64,000 nucleotides of DNA, taken from contig OY751490.1 of assembly GCA_963565915.1 (NCBI GenBank), positions 868,001-932,000 of the forward strand, in the 5' to 3' direction. Made by a program: the position numbers and the translations under genes. Below the pieces are notes generated by a model. That model was not told the origin of the DNA. It saw only the letters and a list, made by a program, of their open reading frames with translations, and ran no database searches. This document shows positions 40,147 through 53,325 of this stretch, piece after piece. Positions within the stretch are counted from its first letter, which is position 1. Each line of letters opens with the position of its first letter. The stretch is from Entoloma clypeatum (taxonomy: Eukaryota; Basidiomycota; Agaricomycetes; Agaricales; Entolomataceae).

Positions 40147-43114
40147 CACCCCCACAAGTGAGATCCCATAAGGGTTCAATACTTGTATAAGAAGATATTC
40201 AAATCTTAACTTATGGATGATAGTCGAGACTTCATTTGCTCAGACTAAATGGATGCTGTGTTGTTCAAGCATACACTGTCATTTAAGGTCTATATCAGAG
40301 ACCATGATATCCAATCAATTCTTAGATGGATATGTTCTCATCAGATATAGAGTCTGAGATCAAAGGGATCATCAAAAGGATCAAAAGAATCACTTTTGAG
40401 AGAGATGGGATGGCGCAATAAACATGTGGCCATGATGGCGCTAGAAGCAGCCAGTGTAGCGCTTGAAGCAGCTACAGGTTGGGAACATTGTAGGTGTCAA
40501 CAACGATTGCGATCAATGCTCAGCAAGATCTTGTTAACTACCAAAAATCAGAGGCGACTGTGTCAAGCGCTCTTGAGTTGTTCTCAAAAGGTTTTCTCAA
40601 GTAATTATTATTTTAATAACTTGTACCACTATCTACTTTACTTCTTCTTCAACGTCTTATCGTCGGCAGTCATAGCAGTGTTACTGCCAGAGGGCAATGA
40701 AGAAGCAGCGGCGGCGCCAGCTGCAGTAGTGGTTGTGGTGGTGTTGGTGGTTGAGGCAACATGCGCCAGATGGTCGGCATGTACAGTGCGAGTGTAAAAG
40801 GCGGTGGAGAAGTAGGCAAAGAATGCCAAGGTAGCCTGCTCTAAAACTCAACTTGAGGAGCATATTTAAGGCTTTGCCTATCTCGCATGGACCATGCTGA
40901 GTCAGATGTTTAGTCTGATTGTATCAGCAATACCACATAATAGTTTATTGTCATCTCGGACTGGATCAATGGTTGACGTTTTGATATTACAATGTATAGA
41001 TCAGCAAGCGGGCCGTTTAATAAGTCAGGTAGACGTAACTCATTCAAGAGCTCGTTAGACTTAATCTATATCGTTCAAATAGTCATTTAAACCAATTGAT
41101 GGGATCATGCATAGCATGACATAAGCTTGGTATAGCTTATTAATACTCTTGGAAGTTGTGTCAAAGACTGCTAACAACCATAGATGAGGCATGCCATCAG
41201 TCTTGAGTATATAATATTATCATGGTAGCACAAAGGCATATTTTTAGATAATATCTTCTGAGTTGTAGTACTCCAGACTCAGGTTGTGGATGAACTATTC
41301 AGGTTCAAATCCACTGTGGTAGGGTCCAGTTTAGCATCATAGAGGACGTTATAAATCGCTCAAAGATAATTATAGTCAAGTGTTTGACTTGCAATTGTAG
41401 TTCTTTTGTATGTGGTGATACATGTGTTTTGAACATCCAATTTTATGTTCAGAGGTCATTAGAATACCATTCTAAGACGTTAACACAGATTGACTATGAT
41501 TTGTTGCATGATACAACAATGACACATTTGCATGGGGAATATTTGGTTTGTGACAAACAAAGATGGCAATCCCAAAAGGGTGCACAATACAGTGTTTAAA
41601 TCCAAGTCTTCAACACAGCCGATTAGGCGCGGTCCCGGATCAGGTGACCTAGCACGCTGGCTTAATGCCAAGCGGTTGTGATGATCGCGAGCTGGCTCAG
41701 CAGGTTCATCATCCTCAGGGGTGGCGATGCCAGTGGCCCTGGGAGTCCTTTGGTGCCTGGTGATGGTGACCATGGATGTGTCCAAATATTCAAAGTGTAA
41801 TAACACTTTGATGCGTTCATGCAATCAATAGTAATCTTGTATACCAAGAACTATTTAATACACAATTTAATGCATATTAGTAAGCAATCAATTAAGATGC
41901 TTCTTCAAGTAATCAAGAGCAATTGCTTGGAATAGAAACCCAACAATAGTCTTTTTAGGACTAACAGATCGATTCATATGACAGTCTTGGTTATCCAAAT
42001 ATCATCGTTTTTTGGACGACATGTCATTTTATCTTTGGAGTAAGATAGATCCTTGTTCAAGATGTCGCAGATTTAATGGGTAAATCACTGTGCATCCTAT
42101 AGAGTGTTGTACACAAAACAATTGATCAATCAATGCAAAGTTCGCAAGAATGCAAGTTCAATTAAGAATTGCTCTTTTTCTCTATCTCTATATTCTCCCC
42201 CTTTTTCAGTCAAGTGTGGAATCGTTTTGTGCTGGAACAACATAAATCATTTGCTTTGTAAATGGCATATGAACTGAAACAGTGCAGAACTTGGCTGGGA
42301 AACCAATAATTCATGCGAAAAGGGTGTGAATTGCTGATCTGAGATAGCTAGTCTCAGGCGATCATTCCAATTCCATTTGTAAGCAATGTTTATTGCATGA
42401 TTCCATGACTAATCCATATTGCAAATAGAGTGTCACAGGGACCCTATTTAATTTCACAGTGGAAATTATTCCCATGCAATAATGGAGAGCTTTAAGATGA
42501 GGAGCATACATGTTTTGCTTGACTCAATCTTGTGCTTCTTTATGCAACAGTTGTTGCGGAAAAAAGTGAAGGAACAAGGTTGGTTGGTTAGACCAATCTT
42601 GAATCGATGATTGAAGGGTGTTTTAAGACTCTTCTATCTCGTGAATAATGAAGTAGATTTACAACATTATCAAAATGCTTAGAAGCATTTATTTATCCAA
42701 TTAATCATGCATTTATAGACAGAGGCATGATTTTAGCATGTCTCTAATGATGTAAAGTGGAATTTGAATCCAAAGTAAAGGAATAAAGACACAGCAAAAG
42801 ACAAGTTAATGACTTGCGCATTCTTTTAAACAAGCAAGCTTAAATGCACGATTTTAAAAGGGGTCGGGGAGAGCAACTCAATTAAGAGTTCTTTTGACAC
42901 CCAATTAGACGATATAGAATTGTGTGCTTTTATATGCTTTTTCCTTTAATAGTAGGCAGCTAGAAAGCGCACTAACTATTTGGATTATTCCATGATTGGA
43001 AGTAAGTTATTTGAACATTAAAAATGCAAAATGCATTTTTTTTAAGATCTCTCAGTATTTCTTTCATAGACATGTCGCAAACAAATATATTGCAACAGCG
43101 AAAGGGAATACAAA

Positions 43115-44014
43115 TCATTTTACATAATTATATGCTGATCTAAGGTCCAAGCGTGGAAATGCTGTGTCATAATCTTTGATGGGTGGATCCTCATGTTGTT
43201 CTGTCATGACAGTATTCCCAGGGGCGGCAATGCCAGCGGCCCTGGGAGTGTTGAACACTATTCCGTTATAACTGCTGCGATAGGGCTCAACGAAATGTGA
43301 ACGTGCTCGAGTCTTCTCCCATAGATTCTGATCCGGCCGATGAAAGACATTGCACAATTCCGGCTGAGGATCATAGGCAATGCCTATGCCTGAAAGGTAA
43401 TCCTCAAGCGAGAAATCAGAAACATGGTTTGAATGATGGTGATTGTATTTTTCAACAATCAATTCTCGAACCTTGGTGTAGGTGAGACCATCATTGTAGA
43501 GAAGAATCTCTGTGGCATAGTCATCCCAATCAGGAGATGGGAGCAAAGATAGTAACATTAGGGCACGTGTCGATTGATGAATAGAATGATGCGTGCTGAG
43601 GTGATCATAGATCTTATCGAGATAATCAATCTCAATCGCAGGGTGTTGCTTCATTGAAAGTTTGAAGGACAATGCAGCACGGACATCAGACAGGACTGTC
43701 GTGTAGACGGCCCATCCATATTTATTCTTCAACTCAAACCAAGTCTCGTGAGATGTGCTTTTGGTGAGTTTGATCGACGGATCGACACGGAGTCGAATAT
43801 TGGCAAGAGCCAATTGATCCCTAATGTTCCATCCTTTGACTAGCGTTGCGGCTTTCCGCTTATGTGCGGAGGACTCTGAGGGTCTCTTTTCAGTGCCAGC
43901 AACGATCTGCCACAAATCTTGAGATTTAAGGTACGAACACATGGTGCTCGACCACTCAAGATAGTTGGAGCCGTCAAGAACGGGAACAGCAATCAAAGTA
44001 TTGATTGAGGACAT
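43115..44014 (-). CDS. Copia-type Gag (UBN2/DUF4219-like), 299 aa
   Basis: Intact frame beginning MSSINTLIAVPVLDGSNYLEWSS, the DUF4219-like start of copia Gag, followed by the UBN2 core (ETWFELKNKYG, LSDVRAALSFKL, RALMLLSLLPSPDWDDYATEIL, VRELIVEKY). There is no CCHC knuckle. The C-terminal part contains NTPRAAGIAAPGN, which recurs in other copia-derived frames at about 41.7 and 55.7 kb. The only protein of its element, it could pack element RNA using Pol supplied by another copia. The intact reading frame suggests recent activity or selection. Confidence 0.85.
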   Translation of the reverse strand: MSSINTLIAVPVLDGSNYLEWSSTMCSYLKSQDLWQIVAGTEKRPSESSAHKRKAATLVKGWNIRDQLALANIRLRVDPSIKLTKSTSHETWFELKNKYGWAVYTTVLSDVRAALSFKLSMKQHPAIEIDYLDKIYDHLSTHHSIHQSTRALMLLSLLPSPDWDDYATEILLYNDGLTYTKVRELIVEKYNHHHSNHVSDFSLEDYLSGIGIAYDPQPELCNVFHRPDQNLWEKTRARSHFVEPYRSSYNGIVFNTPRAAGIAAPGNTVMTEQHEDPPIKDYDTAFPRLDLRSAYNYVK

Positions 44015-45557
44015 GTTTGATCTGTTTGAAAAACAATCATCAGCAAAGTATCAAGAACAATTTAAACCAATTAAGGTATTGTCTGAATTTGTTGACACAT
44101 GTCAGAGAGCTTTGTAATAGCTTTTATTAATGTGACTAGGGGTCACAATGCTGTGGTATTTACTAAAGACGGTCGCCTAATCTGGCGGCTCTATCTTTAT
44201 AGCTCCAGGTGTAACCTCAGGTGTAATACCAGGTGTGATTCTCCTTTCTTCATCGTCATTGTGATTGAAGGGGGATGGTAAGTCCCTCGTTCAAGCTCTT
44301 CAGATGTTACTTGGGCGTGGCGCCCAGGGATCCTAGAGAGTCACAGTTTTAACAAGTGAAGAGAATGTAGATGAGGATGCATACTGCTTTCCGTTTTCCA
44401 CATTTGCGAGTACAAACATGGCGCACATGCCATCCGTGTTGCAACTGCATGACTTTCACCTTCCGAATGTGTGGTGTGACCATGCAATTCAGAGTACAGA
44501 GGTGTCGTCTGTGGAAACCGTCATCATGCTGAATAACGTGGATGTCACAGTGTGACCAATGGTTTCCTTGAATGAAACCATAATGGAAACAGATGCAAGA
44601 TCCTTTCATCTAGGAACAATTTTAAGTCAGCATCAAATCTGAGATCATGCAACCATAAAAATGGGAAGTCCCTGAGGCAACCCAAAAGGGCACTTTATCA
44701 GGTACAGGGTGCAATGGATCAAGATTGATCAACAAAAAAGGTTCAAGGAACAGAAAGTTCCTGAGAATCATGATGTCCAAATGTCAGCACATTGAGAAAT
44801 ACTCAATTTGGTTTGTAAAACCATAAACTTGTTCTAAGGGCATTGATTAGATTGAATGCTGATAACCGCGAGAAAATCTTGCTTCTCAAGCAGGCGTCAT
44901 CACCTCTGCTTTTAGGTATATATATATGTCAACGCTCAAAACAAGTAGAAACTTGGAGCGACAAATAACCATATAGCATTGGCCTTTGGAAAGGTTTGTG
45001 CTATTTGACAGGACATGTCACAGCATGTGAAATGTAGACTGCGAGCAAGCTCAGCAGGTTTTGTCATACATGTTGCACATAAGTGGTGGCAGTAGCCAAT
45101 AAGGCGCACAGCACACTAGCTATACAAAAATTGTTCAAATATAGACGTAGGCCATAAAGGTGCTAGTCTAGATCAAGGACTAGAGCGCTTGCAGTAGCTG
45201 CGAGCAAGCTCAGCAGATCTTACACTGTTAAACCCAGAGGCGATCACATGACATGAGCACGATGCATACAGCACTCCAGAGCGCTCAATAGCCTTGGACA
45301 TCAGAACTAGGTGCAGCCGAAAAACGGCGCTCGCTAGTCTGGAACCCCCAAGTATCAAAAACAGATAACTAACTTAAACTAGCTTATGCTACTAGTTTAA
45401 AGAGAATGGACGGCAGCAGCCTGAAAGGCGCTCATGTCATCGCTCACTGGTGTAGACCAGGTTAGTATTGTACAGGCATAGCAGTCACAGCAGCTCCATT
45501 AGAGCGCACTAACTACTCTAGGACTTAGAGGGATAAACCCTAGCCTAGGGGCTATCC

Positions 45558-45570
45558 GGGGCCCATAACC
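45558..45570 (-). promoter_or_regulatory. Primer-binding site of the gag-only copia element
   Basis: GGTTATGGGCCCC on the minus strand, directly adjacent to the LTR end. It resembles the complement of the initiator Met tRNA anticodon arm (GGGTTATGAGCCC) with one difference. The same sequence adjoins the LTR at 55796. Confidence 0.8.
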
Positions 45571-45973
45571 TATTGAACAGCATGCCTTGCAGACGCAGAG
45601 GAAGCCTGGTTAATGATACTCACATTGAAGCAAAGGGATTGAGATGTTGGAGAAGAGTGGGTGATGGTAGAACTACTGGTATTAGCTCTGTCGTACTACA
45701 CTACTTTCATGCAGTACTTATACCTATGGGAATGTGCACAGACCAACTACGAGCTAGTAACGCTATTGGCTAGAACATGATGGAACATCTCTGGTACACA
45801 GCATCAAGGCTGTGGTGCGCAGCATTCTGAGTCATAGAGATGACTCAGAGATCTAGAACAAGTCTAGATTGTTCTATGTTTAGAACACTTCATGTGGTCA
45901 GGCCACATGGTAAAACACATGATCATAGTCATGTGATTGACTGTCGATACATCCATATTTGAATGTTTCAACA
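45571..45973 (-). repeat. 5' LTR of the gag-only copia element
   Basis: 403 bp, partner of 39754-40146, followed by target duplication CACCA. Confidence 0.93.
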
Positions 45974-46560
45974 CACCAATTGACGTTGTTCGGCGGCACC
46001 TGTTACCCAGGTACAGGTTCGAAATCCTCATGATTCAGAGACATTGTTTGTCCACCAAACGCCGCACCGAACCATGAAAACGATCATTGATTGTCGTCAT
46101 TTAGCGGCACCTGTCACCCTGGTTCCTGAGGACAACTGAGGACACGGACATGCTCCAGCTTTGCCGGTCCCCATCCCCCATGCTGCCTAATCATCTACTG
46201 CGGCTGACACCACTGATATCCTCACAACATAGCACCTGCGCCCGTCCAGCTGTTGGATGTCGACATTGGACCCCTGATGCAATCAAGCATTGTGGCATCC
46301 AGATACACCTGGATTCGACACGCTCGGACTTTGACCGCTGTACCAACTCTGTCTGCCCACATCAGCATTGGACCCTGGTGCCATCAAGGATCTTGGCAAT
46401 TCTGGCACATCTTACCACACCAGACAGCCTTCATACCTGGATTCGGACTTTGTCGGCTTGACGGGACCATCCCTCAAGTGCTACTTGTTCTATGCAAGCA
46501 CCAACTGTGAGGTGACACCATTCTCGTTGTTCCGTGTACCTCTTCCATGGTGTCTGGGTC

Positions 46561-49500
46561 ATGCCAAAGTCCAAGGTCAAGAAGTCTGTCTCCCAAGGTG
46601 TTACCCACGTTCGTGCCTCAAACCATGCACCAATTAATGACAGGGTCCAACGCCTGAACACCCTCGCACTTGCACGTGCCTGTGAGGAGTCTCATTCTCA
46701 TAGTGTCCGAAATTTAGCAGGTCTGTTCCTTTCTTTCTGGCACATTATCTTCGTCTGATTGATTATTCCCAAGGTCTAAGCACTTCCTCATTAGAGGCCC
46801 TCAATCAACATGGTCAACAAAATAACATCTCATGTATGAATGAAAACAATGATGAATGGGAAGACATCGGAATGGATGTGGTTGGTGATGTTCCCGAAAA
46901 TGATGGGGGCAATGGTACAGATGATATTATATATGATTTGCGCGACATTGTCACAAGCCAGTATGTCTTTTATCCCTCTCAATGTCAATGGCTGATCATA
47001 GCAGGTGGAAGGACCATTGGTATGTCGACCATTGGTCCTGGAAACTTCAGTGTGACTCGCTTCAGCGGAATTGGGAACCCCTGATGAACAATCTCGTCGA
47101 CGCGTATCTTCATTGGCGTAGTGCCGCTTCTGATGTCCCCTCCACAACAACAAACTTGGAACCACCTGTCCACGACTACAATTTCAATATCCGCAGCATA
47201 GACATCTACTCCCTTGCAACGTCGACCACAATTTCACGTTCCGCCAACACACTCTCTACCGCTGTTGCCCTTGTACATGCCGGATATGTGGGATCATTGC
47301 CGGAGTCCCCAGGACTTGGCATCTTCATCAAAACGCTTGAGTTATTCTGTGTCATTCATCTCCACCACGCATCATTTAGTGTCAAAGCCTTTGCCAAGGT
47401 CCTTTGTTACTTCTATGCAGTAAGTCGTATTTTTTCAATAAAGATGCTTTGACGTCCTTATAGTATCAATAGATACCCTACCAGCGGACATATCATACAG
47501 CACTATCCAACACCTTTGACCTCTACCTTGCCATTCGCCGCATTGTAGACAAGCACATCACTCAGTTCCTTGGTCGGGACATGCCAAACTATCGTGTGCT
47601 CAATGCCTGTCCACCATGTTCATACGAGGTATATATTTGGTGGTAAATTTTCTGCCGTTGCATTTCATTGGCGGTACCCCAGTTAGCTGGTGAACCTGAG
47701 TTCAGGTACCATCGGATGTGGGCCATGGATGGTAACAACTCTCTCAAATGTATCAAGGGTATCAGCAGCCGTCAAGTAGCCGACAGCCGTGTTTTTCATG
47801 ATAGCGACTACTATCTCACGACAGACTTTGTGGACCATTTTGCAGATGAAGTTAAGGCCGTGCCTAGAACAGACGACACAGATAGGGATGAAGAAGACAG
47901 AGGTGTTGATGAAGCTGGCAACCCAATGGATGGGAACATCAACACCGGTGTCTCGCGATGCACAGACAACTGGAAAGTGGCGGCATCAGATGAGAAGAAG
48001 AAAACGTGGGCGATTTTCTCAGAATCAGGGATCTTTGCCAGTGCATGTCGACATGGTCTCGTACTCTGGGTAGCAGACATGGTGCGGAGCGGAGAGCTGT
48101 GTGTACCTTAATTTCATCATTTGCAGGGATCTGATTCGAAAACTCTAGGGCGAAATACCCTCTGGCAATGGTGGCGAAGGGACTTCAGACCTTTGGCAAG
48201 AAGAACATCATCAGCTACGACATTGGATGTAGTTTTGCAGTTACCATTGACTCAACATCTCTAGGTCCCAGCTTCGAAGCACGAGGTTTTCGCGCTTGTG
48301 TCAACGCATTCCATGGTTATTCGCACAATTATCTCTGCCAATTGCGACACCACCCCAACAACATTGAAGGTATGGGTCTCGAGGACCTCGAGACGCTAGA
48401 GCGGGTCTTTAGTTCTTCTAATGCACTTGCATCTGTCACCCGCTATATGTCTGCCTACCGCCGCTGAATGTTTATTGACCTATATTTCCAACAGTGGGAT
48501 GCTGAGAAGTACCAGAACCTGGCACTCATGCTCCACCAGAATTACCTTCAAGCTCTCAGAATCATCGATACAAATACGAATGATATACAGGAAGTTCTGA
48601 CTCTCAAAGGCCTGAATGAAGCCAAACTCGACACTTTCATCGCTAGTGAGCGCGATTATTTCGAAACATTGGGAAAGGAACCAGAGGGTGATCTCCATGC
48701 CATCACATATGTCGAGCTGTTGGAGGAGATGAGACACATAGAGTGAGTCTTCCCCCATTCTGTCTGAGATGACAGCTGAATACTCCCAGAGCTCGCCTCA
48801 ACGACGCGTCGGCTCTATTTCGAACTCAAACACCTTGCGACTACCACTTCATATCCCCAGAGACCTCCTATGCTCACGGCCTCTCTGTTACTCACTGAGC
48901 AGATACCAAATGCCGCCACTTACATGAGCAGCAAGAACACAATCTGGCAGAAGTGATTCAACTTGAGGACCGGATGAACATACAATTGCGCTGGACGCCG
49001 TTGAGCCCAGAGTATGAGAAGACCGTCAAATTCATTGCCACCCAAAAGTACCATCAAGCACTCGATAAGCTTCAAGCCCTTGTGATCAAGTGACTTTTTG
49101 AACTGCATCATATCAATCTCTCACACACAGGTTTTCAGTCACATTTCTTGTGCTATTGTGACATCTTGTTGAACCAAATCACAGGTTATCGGATGCGAAC
49201 TCATATTGCAAAATCTTTACAAAATCACTCGAAGGCCATTCGCAATGCCGTCAAGCAGTATAATCAATATGCTGCACCTGTTACGGACTAACGACTACGG
49301 ACGTATACGCTTACTTTTTCATTCTTACTCATCGGGCCCCGCTTACCTATATTCTATGACACTCTACTTCCATTAGTATACTTCGCTCCCGCGCTGACTC
49401 GCTTTCCGCAGTCGTCTGACTCAGACGCACTGCCTTCCGCAGTTATCTTACTCAGATACACTGCCTTGCGCAGCACTGACTCATATGCTATCGCCTATAG

Positions 49501-50199
49501 TCAGTACCTATATAAACTCTTCGTACTGTAGCTAGATTCCTTAGATTTAGCAATCACATTGCTCTTCGCCTTTCCACTTCCTGCATACTCTGCCCGAACC
49601 TTGGAACGGTTTGTTAAGCATAACAGCACCTTTGGGTCGGCCGACGCTGGACTGGAGCAAAGTCTCGCACTACAGCTTTCTAGATGAGTTTGATCTGCTT
49701 TGCGACACACGAAATGACATTGCTGCACAGCCATGGGTTGATCCTGTGATACATGAGACCATGCGCAAGTACCAACAACTCCGACACACCAAAGAAGAGA
49801 TTGATCAATGTAATGTCGAGATACGACGGCTTCACACCTCAATCCTCAATGAGAATTGCTTCTTCGATAAGATTGTCACCAAACATTTGCAAGAGGGGGA
49901 CCTGCTTGTTGGAGAACTCAACAATTTCATCCGTAGACATCGGGCCGTCAATCATGCACTCATGTCGCACATTTACAACACCTGCACTTTGAGGTCTCAC
50001 AGGAAGTCGCATACCTGGAATGCGGAAGGGTCAGGAGATGAGAAGTACGGAGGAAGCATCCTTGCATGACACATCACCCAACACTGCAGAGCCTGCCATC
50101 TTGCAAGGCCATGACATAGACAGTGAGGGGGAGAAACTTGATGATGAGCTAATTGGGGACATCGGAGGGCTCATAGATTTTGTGATGAATATTTCATGA
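46561..50199 (+). pseudogene. KDZ (Kyakuja-Dileera-Zisupton) transposase gene, decayed
   Basis: Multi-exon KDZ transposase. From the ATG at 46561 (MPKSKVKKS) the order is an N-terminal region, the HWR...SVKAFAKVLCYFYA block, FLGRDMPNYRVLNACPPCSYE, the MDGNNSLK motif, TWAIFSESGIFASACRHG, YDIGCSF, NAFHGYSHN and EGMGLEDLETLERVFSSSN, then the helical C-terminus to IDFVMNIS. Introns with good consensus keep phase, for example 47421-47470, 47629-47684, 48088-48151 and 48744-48790. TGA codons at 48465, 48896 and 49091 and a solo LTR (49279-49625) break it. KDZ transposases move basidiomycete DNA transposons; no terminal repeats were located. Confidence 0.85.
49279..49625 (+). repeat. Solo LTR of family A inside the KDZ gene
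   Basis: 347 bp, TGTTACGG...GCATAACA, with perfect target duplication GCACC (49274-49278, 49626-49630). Removing it and one GCACC restores the KDZ frame across YNQYAAP/LGRPTLDW. Confidence 0.94.
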
Positions 50200-50245
50200 T
50201 CGGCTTCTAGATCCATTCATCGTATCCTCAAATTTATTGAGTTTG

Positions 50246-50800
50246 TGAACTGCTCACCAAGCTTGTGAAGGGCGTGAGCTTAGAAAAAAAAAGTTGAAGC
50301 TTATCATTGCCCAGATTTGAATGACCTCCTCCATTGCTCTCACCGCGCGGCGCTTCCTTCAGAATACTATTTGTAACATCCTGCAAAGGAGGAACATGGT
50401 GTAGTTAGGAATGTGCAGGCGCAGACCCGTGTGCAGCCATAGTATACTACATTGTTCGCTGGTGGATTGTCATCACAGAACAAATCACCTATCACGCCAG
50501 ATTCCGGTGGCTCACCCTCTTCTGCCACTCCATCTTCGTCTACATCTTCAATTCTCCGAACATCCAAACCCAATAGGTGCCCACCCCACACCATTTGACA
50601 CCAGCCACAACAGAGCTTGTGAACCGCTCATCACTTGTGAAGGGCTTGAGGTCATTCAAATACGGTCAATGATAATCTTCAACTTTTTTTCTCTCAGATC
50701 CTCCATTGCTCTCACTGCATGGCACTTTCTCCAGAAATACTGGCACCCATAACATAAAAGGAGGAACATGATGTAGTCAGGAGCGTGCAGGTGCAGAACC
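50246..50800. repeat. Two diverged direct copies of about 180 bp
   Basis: 50246-50440 and 50612-50800 share GCTTGTGAA..GCTC, a poly-T or poly-A stretch with TTGAAG/CTTCAA, CCTCCATTGCTCTCAC.GC, AAAGGAGGAACATG.TGTAGT.AGGA and GTGCAGG.GCAGA, in the same order. No gene seen. 50800-51600 has nothing recognisable. Confidence 0.65.
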
Positions 50801-51626
50801 ACGTGGCCCTTTTCTTTGTCTGTCACTTTGCTCACAACCCACATGTTATAGTAGTATATACCTATAAACAACAGAATAGTGGATGTGGAAATAATGTGTG
50901 ATAACAGTGACAGCGGACTGAGCCCAGCATGATGTCTATAACTTACAGCTGGGCTGACGAGTGGGTGAACATTGTAAATAATAGCTGGGCTGATGAGACA
51001 TTAAGTCAATATGCTCTGATGTTATAAGGGTGAAATGGCAATAGCCTTATGTACGGCTTTTGAATGCTACCCAAAGAATGATACCTTTGTTCACAGTGGC
51101 CATTTGAGTGCAGGAACCTTGGTTGAGGGAGACATTGTCTTCCTTGCTGATATTGTAAATGGGGGATATATGGGTTTGCAAAACAGGGACAGATAAGAAC
51201 TTTATCTAGAAGAAAGGAATGCTTCATGCAGAGGAAAAATGGAGAGAGGAGTCAATGGCAAGTCTTGCTCCGTAGGGGAATGATTTCATCCCGTCGGGGC
51301 CAGGTGAGGGTTGGAGGCGGGAACGGGTCTCATATGCTGGGCAGAGGAAATGTGACGAAGAAATCCTTGAGGTTTTGTTATGTGGAAGGCAATGTGTTGC
51401 CCCTGGGAGAGGAGGTCGAAGGGAAGTCTCATGGCTCGTTGAAGCCACCCTGGTGGATGATTTTTATTTGCTAGACAATGGTGGATTTACCTGATTCCCC
51501 TGTACCTATATGGAGGGAACCATGGGTCAGTTTCTATAAGAATTTGGACACAGACAAATTATAGGATGAAGTTGAAAGGCCACCAAGAACACATGTCACC
51601 TCTGCAGTTGTCGTCTCACCACCAAT

Positions 51627-53325
51627 ATAGCAACTATTATGAATGTAGATCATATTAGACAAAAGATTGTGGCCTTTCACTATGTAAAATGCCCCATACA
51701 TGAATATGAATGTAGAAGTAAAATACTCGCTATCGTTGGGCATTGAACTTGCAGCTGCATCGGGTTGAGTATCAAAATCCATCCCAATAGTAACCAGATC
51801 CCGACCACAGTGGTGTTTCCAACCCGTCGGGGCCGGGACGCTCCCAGATCCCTGTTATCAATATTGCCATTTTTGGCCATCTTGATTTCTGACATCCCCC
51901 CACTTTTTTGTATAGTTCTGGTTGCCTTTATTTTCCCCCGTCGGGCCCATGTCGGAGTCCCGAACATGTCCCAAACTAATCATTCCCATCTTTGATGTGT
52001 TGGTGTCAATGTATTTACAATTGGAAAACTTCCATGTTATTCTTTGTATGAAATGACCAGAAGCATGAGAGCATGATTGAGGATCAGGCCAAGAGCCCCT
52101 GCATGCATGTTGTGAGGGTTCATTGTCTCCATCAAGGTGTTCACTCTATTACTCTGGCTTTTACACACCTGATAAACCCACATATCCCCCTTATTTAGAG
52201 GTGTATCAGAGGTCCTGATGCACCTCTAACAAGAACCGTTAGTGTTAGATAGGCTAGTTTACTTAATTGTTGAATAAATCCCAGGGACTTAAATCATGTC
52301 TTGTAGAGATCCTCGGCATATTCTGCACCATCAATCAAGGGGGCTTCCATCACAATGCCCAGCTCCCATTCCCACCATCTCCCACAGCCTCAGATTGAGT
52401 CCAGACAATGCTGAATGATGTCTTGGTAGACTCCCATGCCCCTCCCTGCCACCTCCCCTCATCCCCTAAATAGGTGCCCTGACCATATTGAGGGGTCAAG
52501 ATGATGATCTGCACCCAAGGTAAGTACATACATCTTCACTCTTTTCACCTTGTTCTACCCATACTGGGGTGCCTGTGTACCTTCCCCCACACATATATAT
52601 ACTCTATAACCAATCTACATGTAACACATTGGCTGGGGAGGCCAGTATCTCAAGGAGAGGTATGTGCTCCTCACTCCTCTGTCCCTGACCGCTTTTTTAG
52701 CCATATTAATTACCTATACCTCAGGAGATTGGTTGGAAATTGGTAATAGTATATTATACTATGTATAAGAATAGGTATCTATATATCTAGGTGACAGTCT
52801 AAAGGTGTAAATGAGGGGATGTTGGTGTTGTTGATGTTATATGTATGTAGACATGTATTACAGACTACATATGCCCTCCCCTGGTGTATATAATAGTGGT
52901 AGAAGAAGTCCAAGACATAGAAAGGCAGGAGAGGAGGGGCATGTTGGGAACTCCGACATGGGCCCAACGGGGGGAAATAAAGGTGACTGGAACTATACAA
53001 AAAAGTGGGGGGATGTCGGACATCAAGATGGCCAAAAATGGCAATATTGATAACAGGGATGTGGAAGCATCCCGGGCCTGACAGGTTGGCAACAAGGCTG
53101 TGCTCGGGATCTGGTTACCATTGAGATGGGAATGATTAGTTCGGGACATGTTCAGGACTCCGACACGGGCCCGACGGGGGAAAATAAAGGCGACAGGAAG
53201 TATACAAAAAAGTGGGGGGACGTCGGACATCAAGATGTGCCTGACAATAGCGAGTATTTTTATTCTACATTCCGAAAGGCCACAATCTTTTGTCTAATAT
53301 GATCTACATTCATAATGGTTGCTAT
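51627..53325. repeat. Imperfect long inverted-repeat unit, about 1.7 kb
   Basis: ATAGCAACTATTATGAATGT and about 30 further bp at 51627-51680 recur inverted at 53275-53325. Further in, 51715-51990 (minus sense) matches 53140-53270 and 52940-53135, which are two direct copies of a block with ACTCCGACATGGGCCCGACGG and ACTATACAAAAAAGTGGGGG. A diverged fourth copy lies at about 53580-53660. The centre (about 52000-52930) has no ORF or domain. Probably a non-autonomous foldback or TIR element with internal duplication; no target duplication found. Confidence 0.6.

Larger units (their letters stand above)
39754..45973 (-). mobile_element. Complete copia-type LTR element with gag but no pol (TR-GAG/LARD type)
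   Basis: LTRs 39754-40146 (393 bp, 3') and 45571-45973 (403 bp, 5'), nearly identical apart from a 10-bp insertion, with perfect target duplication CACCA (39749-39753, 45974-45978). On the minus strand the LTR runs TGTTGAAAC...TTCAATA and is followed at once by the PBS GGTTATGGGCCCC (45570-45558), the half-tRNA type used by copia elements. The polypurine tract CACTTGTGGGGGTG adjoins the 3' LTR. The 5.4-kb interior has one clear gene, gag (44014-43115), and no protease, integrase or RT in any frame. The rest is long AT-rich non-coding sequence; a Cys/His-rich 86-codon minus frame at 44349-44609 is unassigned. Confidence 0.92.

Noticed and set aside
40147..43114. Hidden pol remains in the gag-only copia element
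   Set aside because: No protease, integrase or RT motif could be found in any frame there or in 44015-45570.
46005..46025. B-box-like GGTTCGAAATCC
   Set aside because: No A box or cloverleaf pairing around it.
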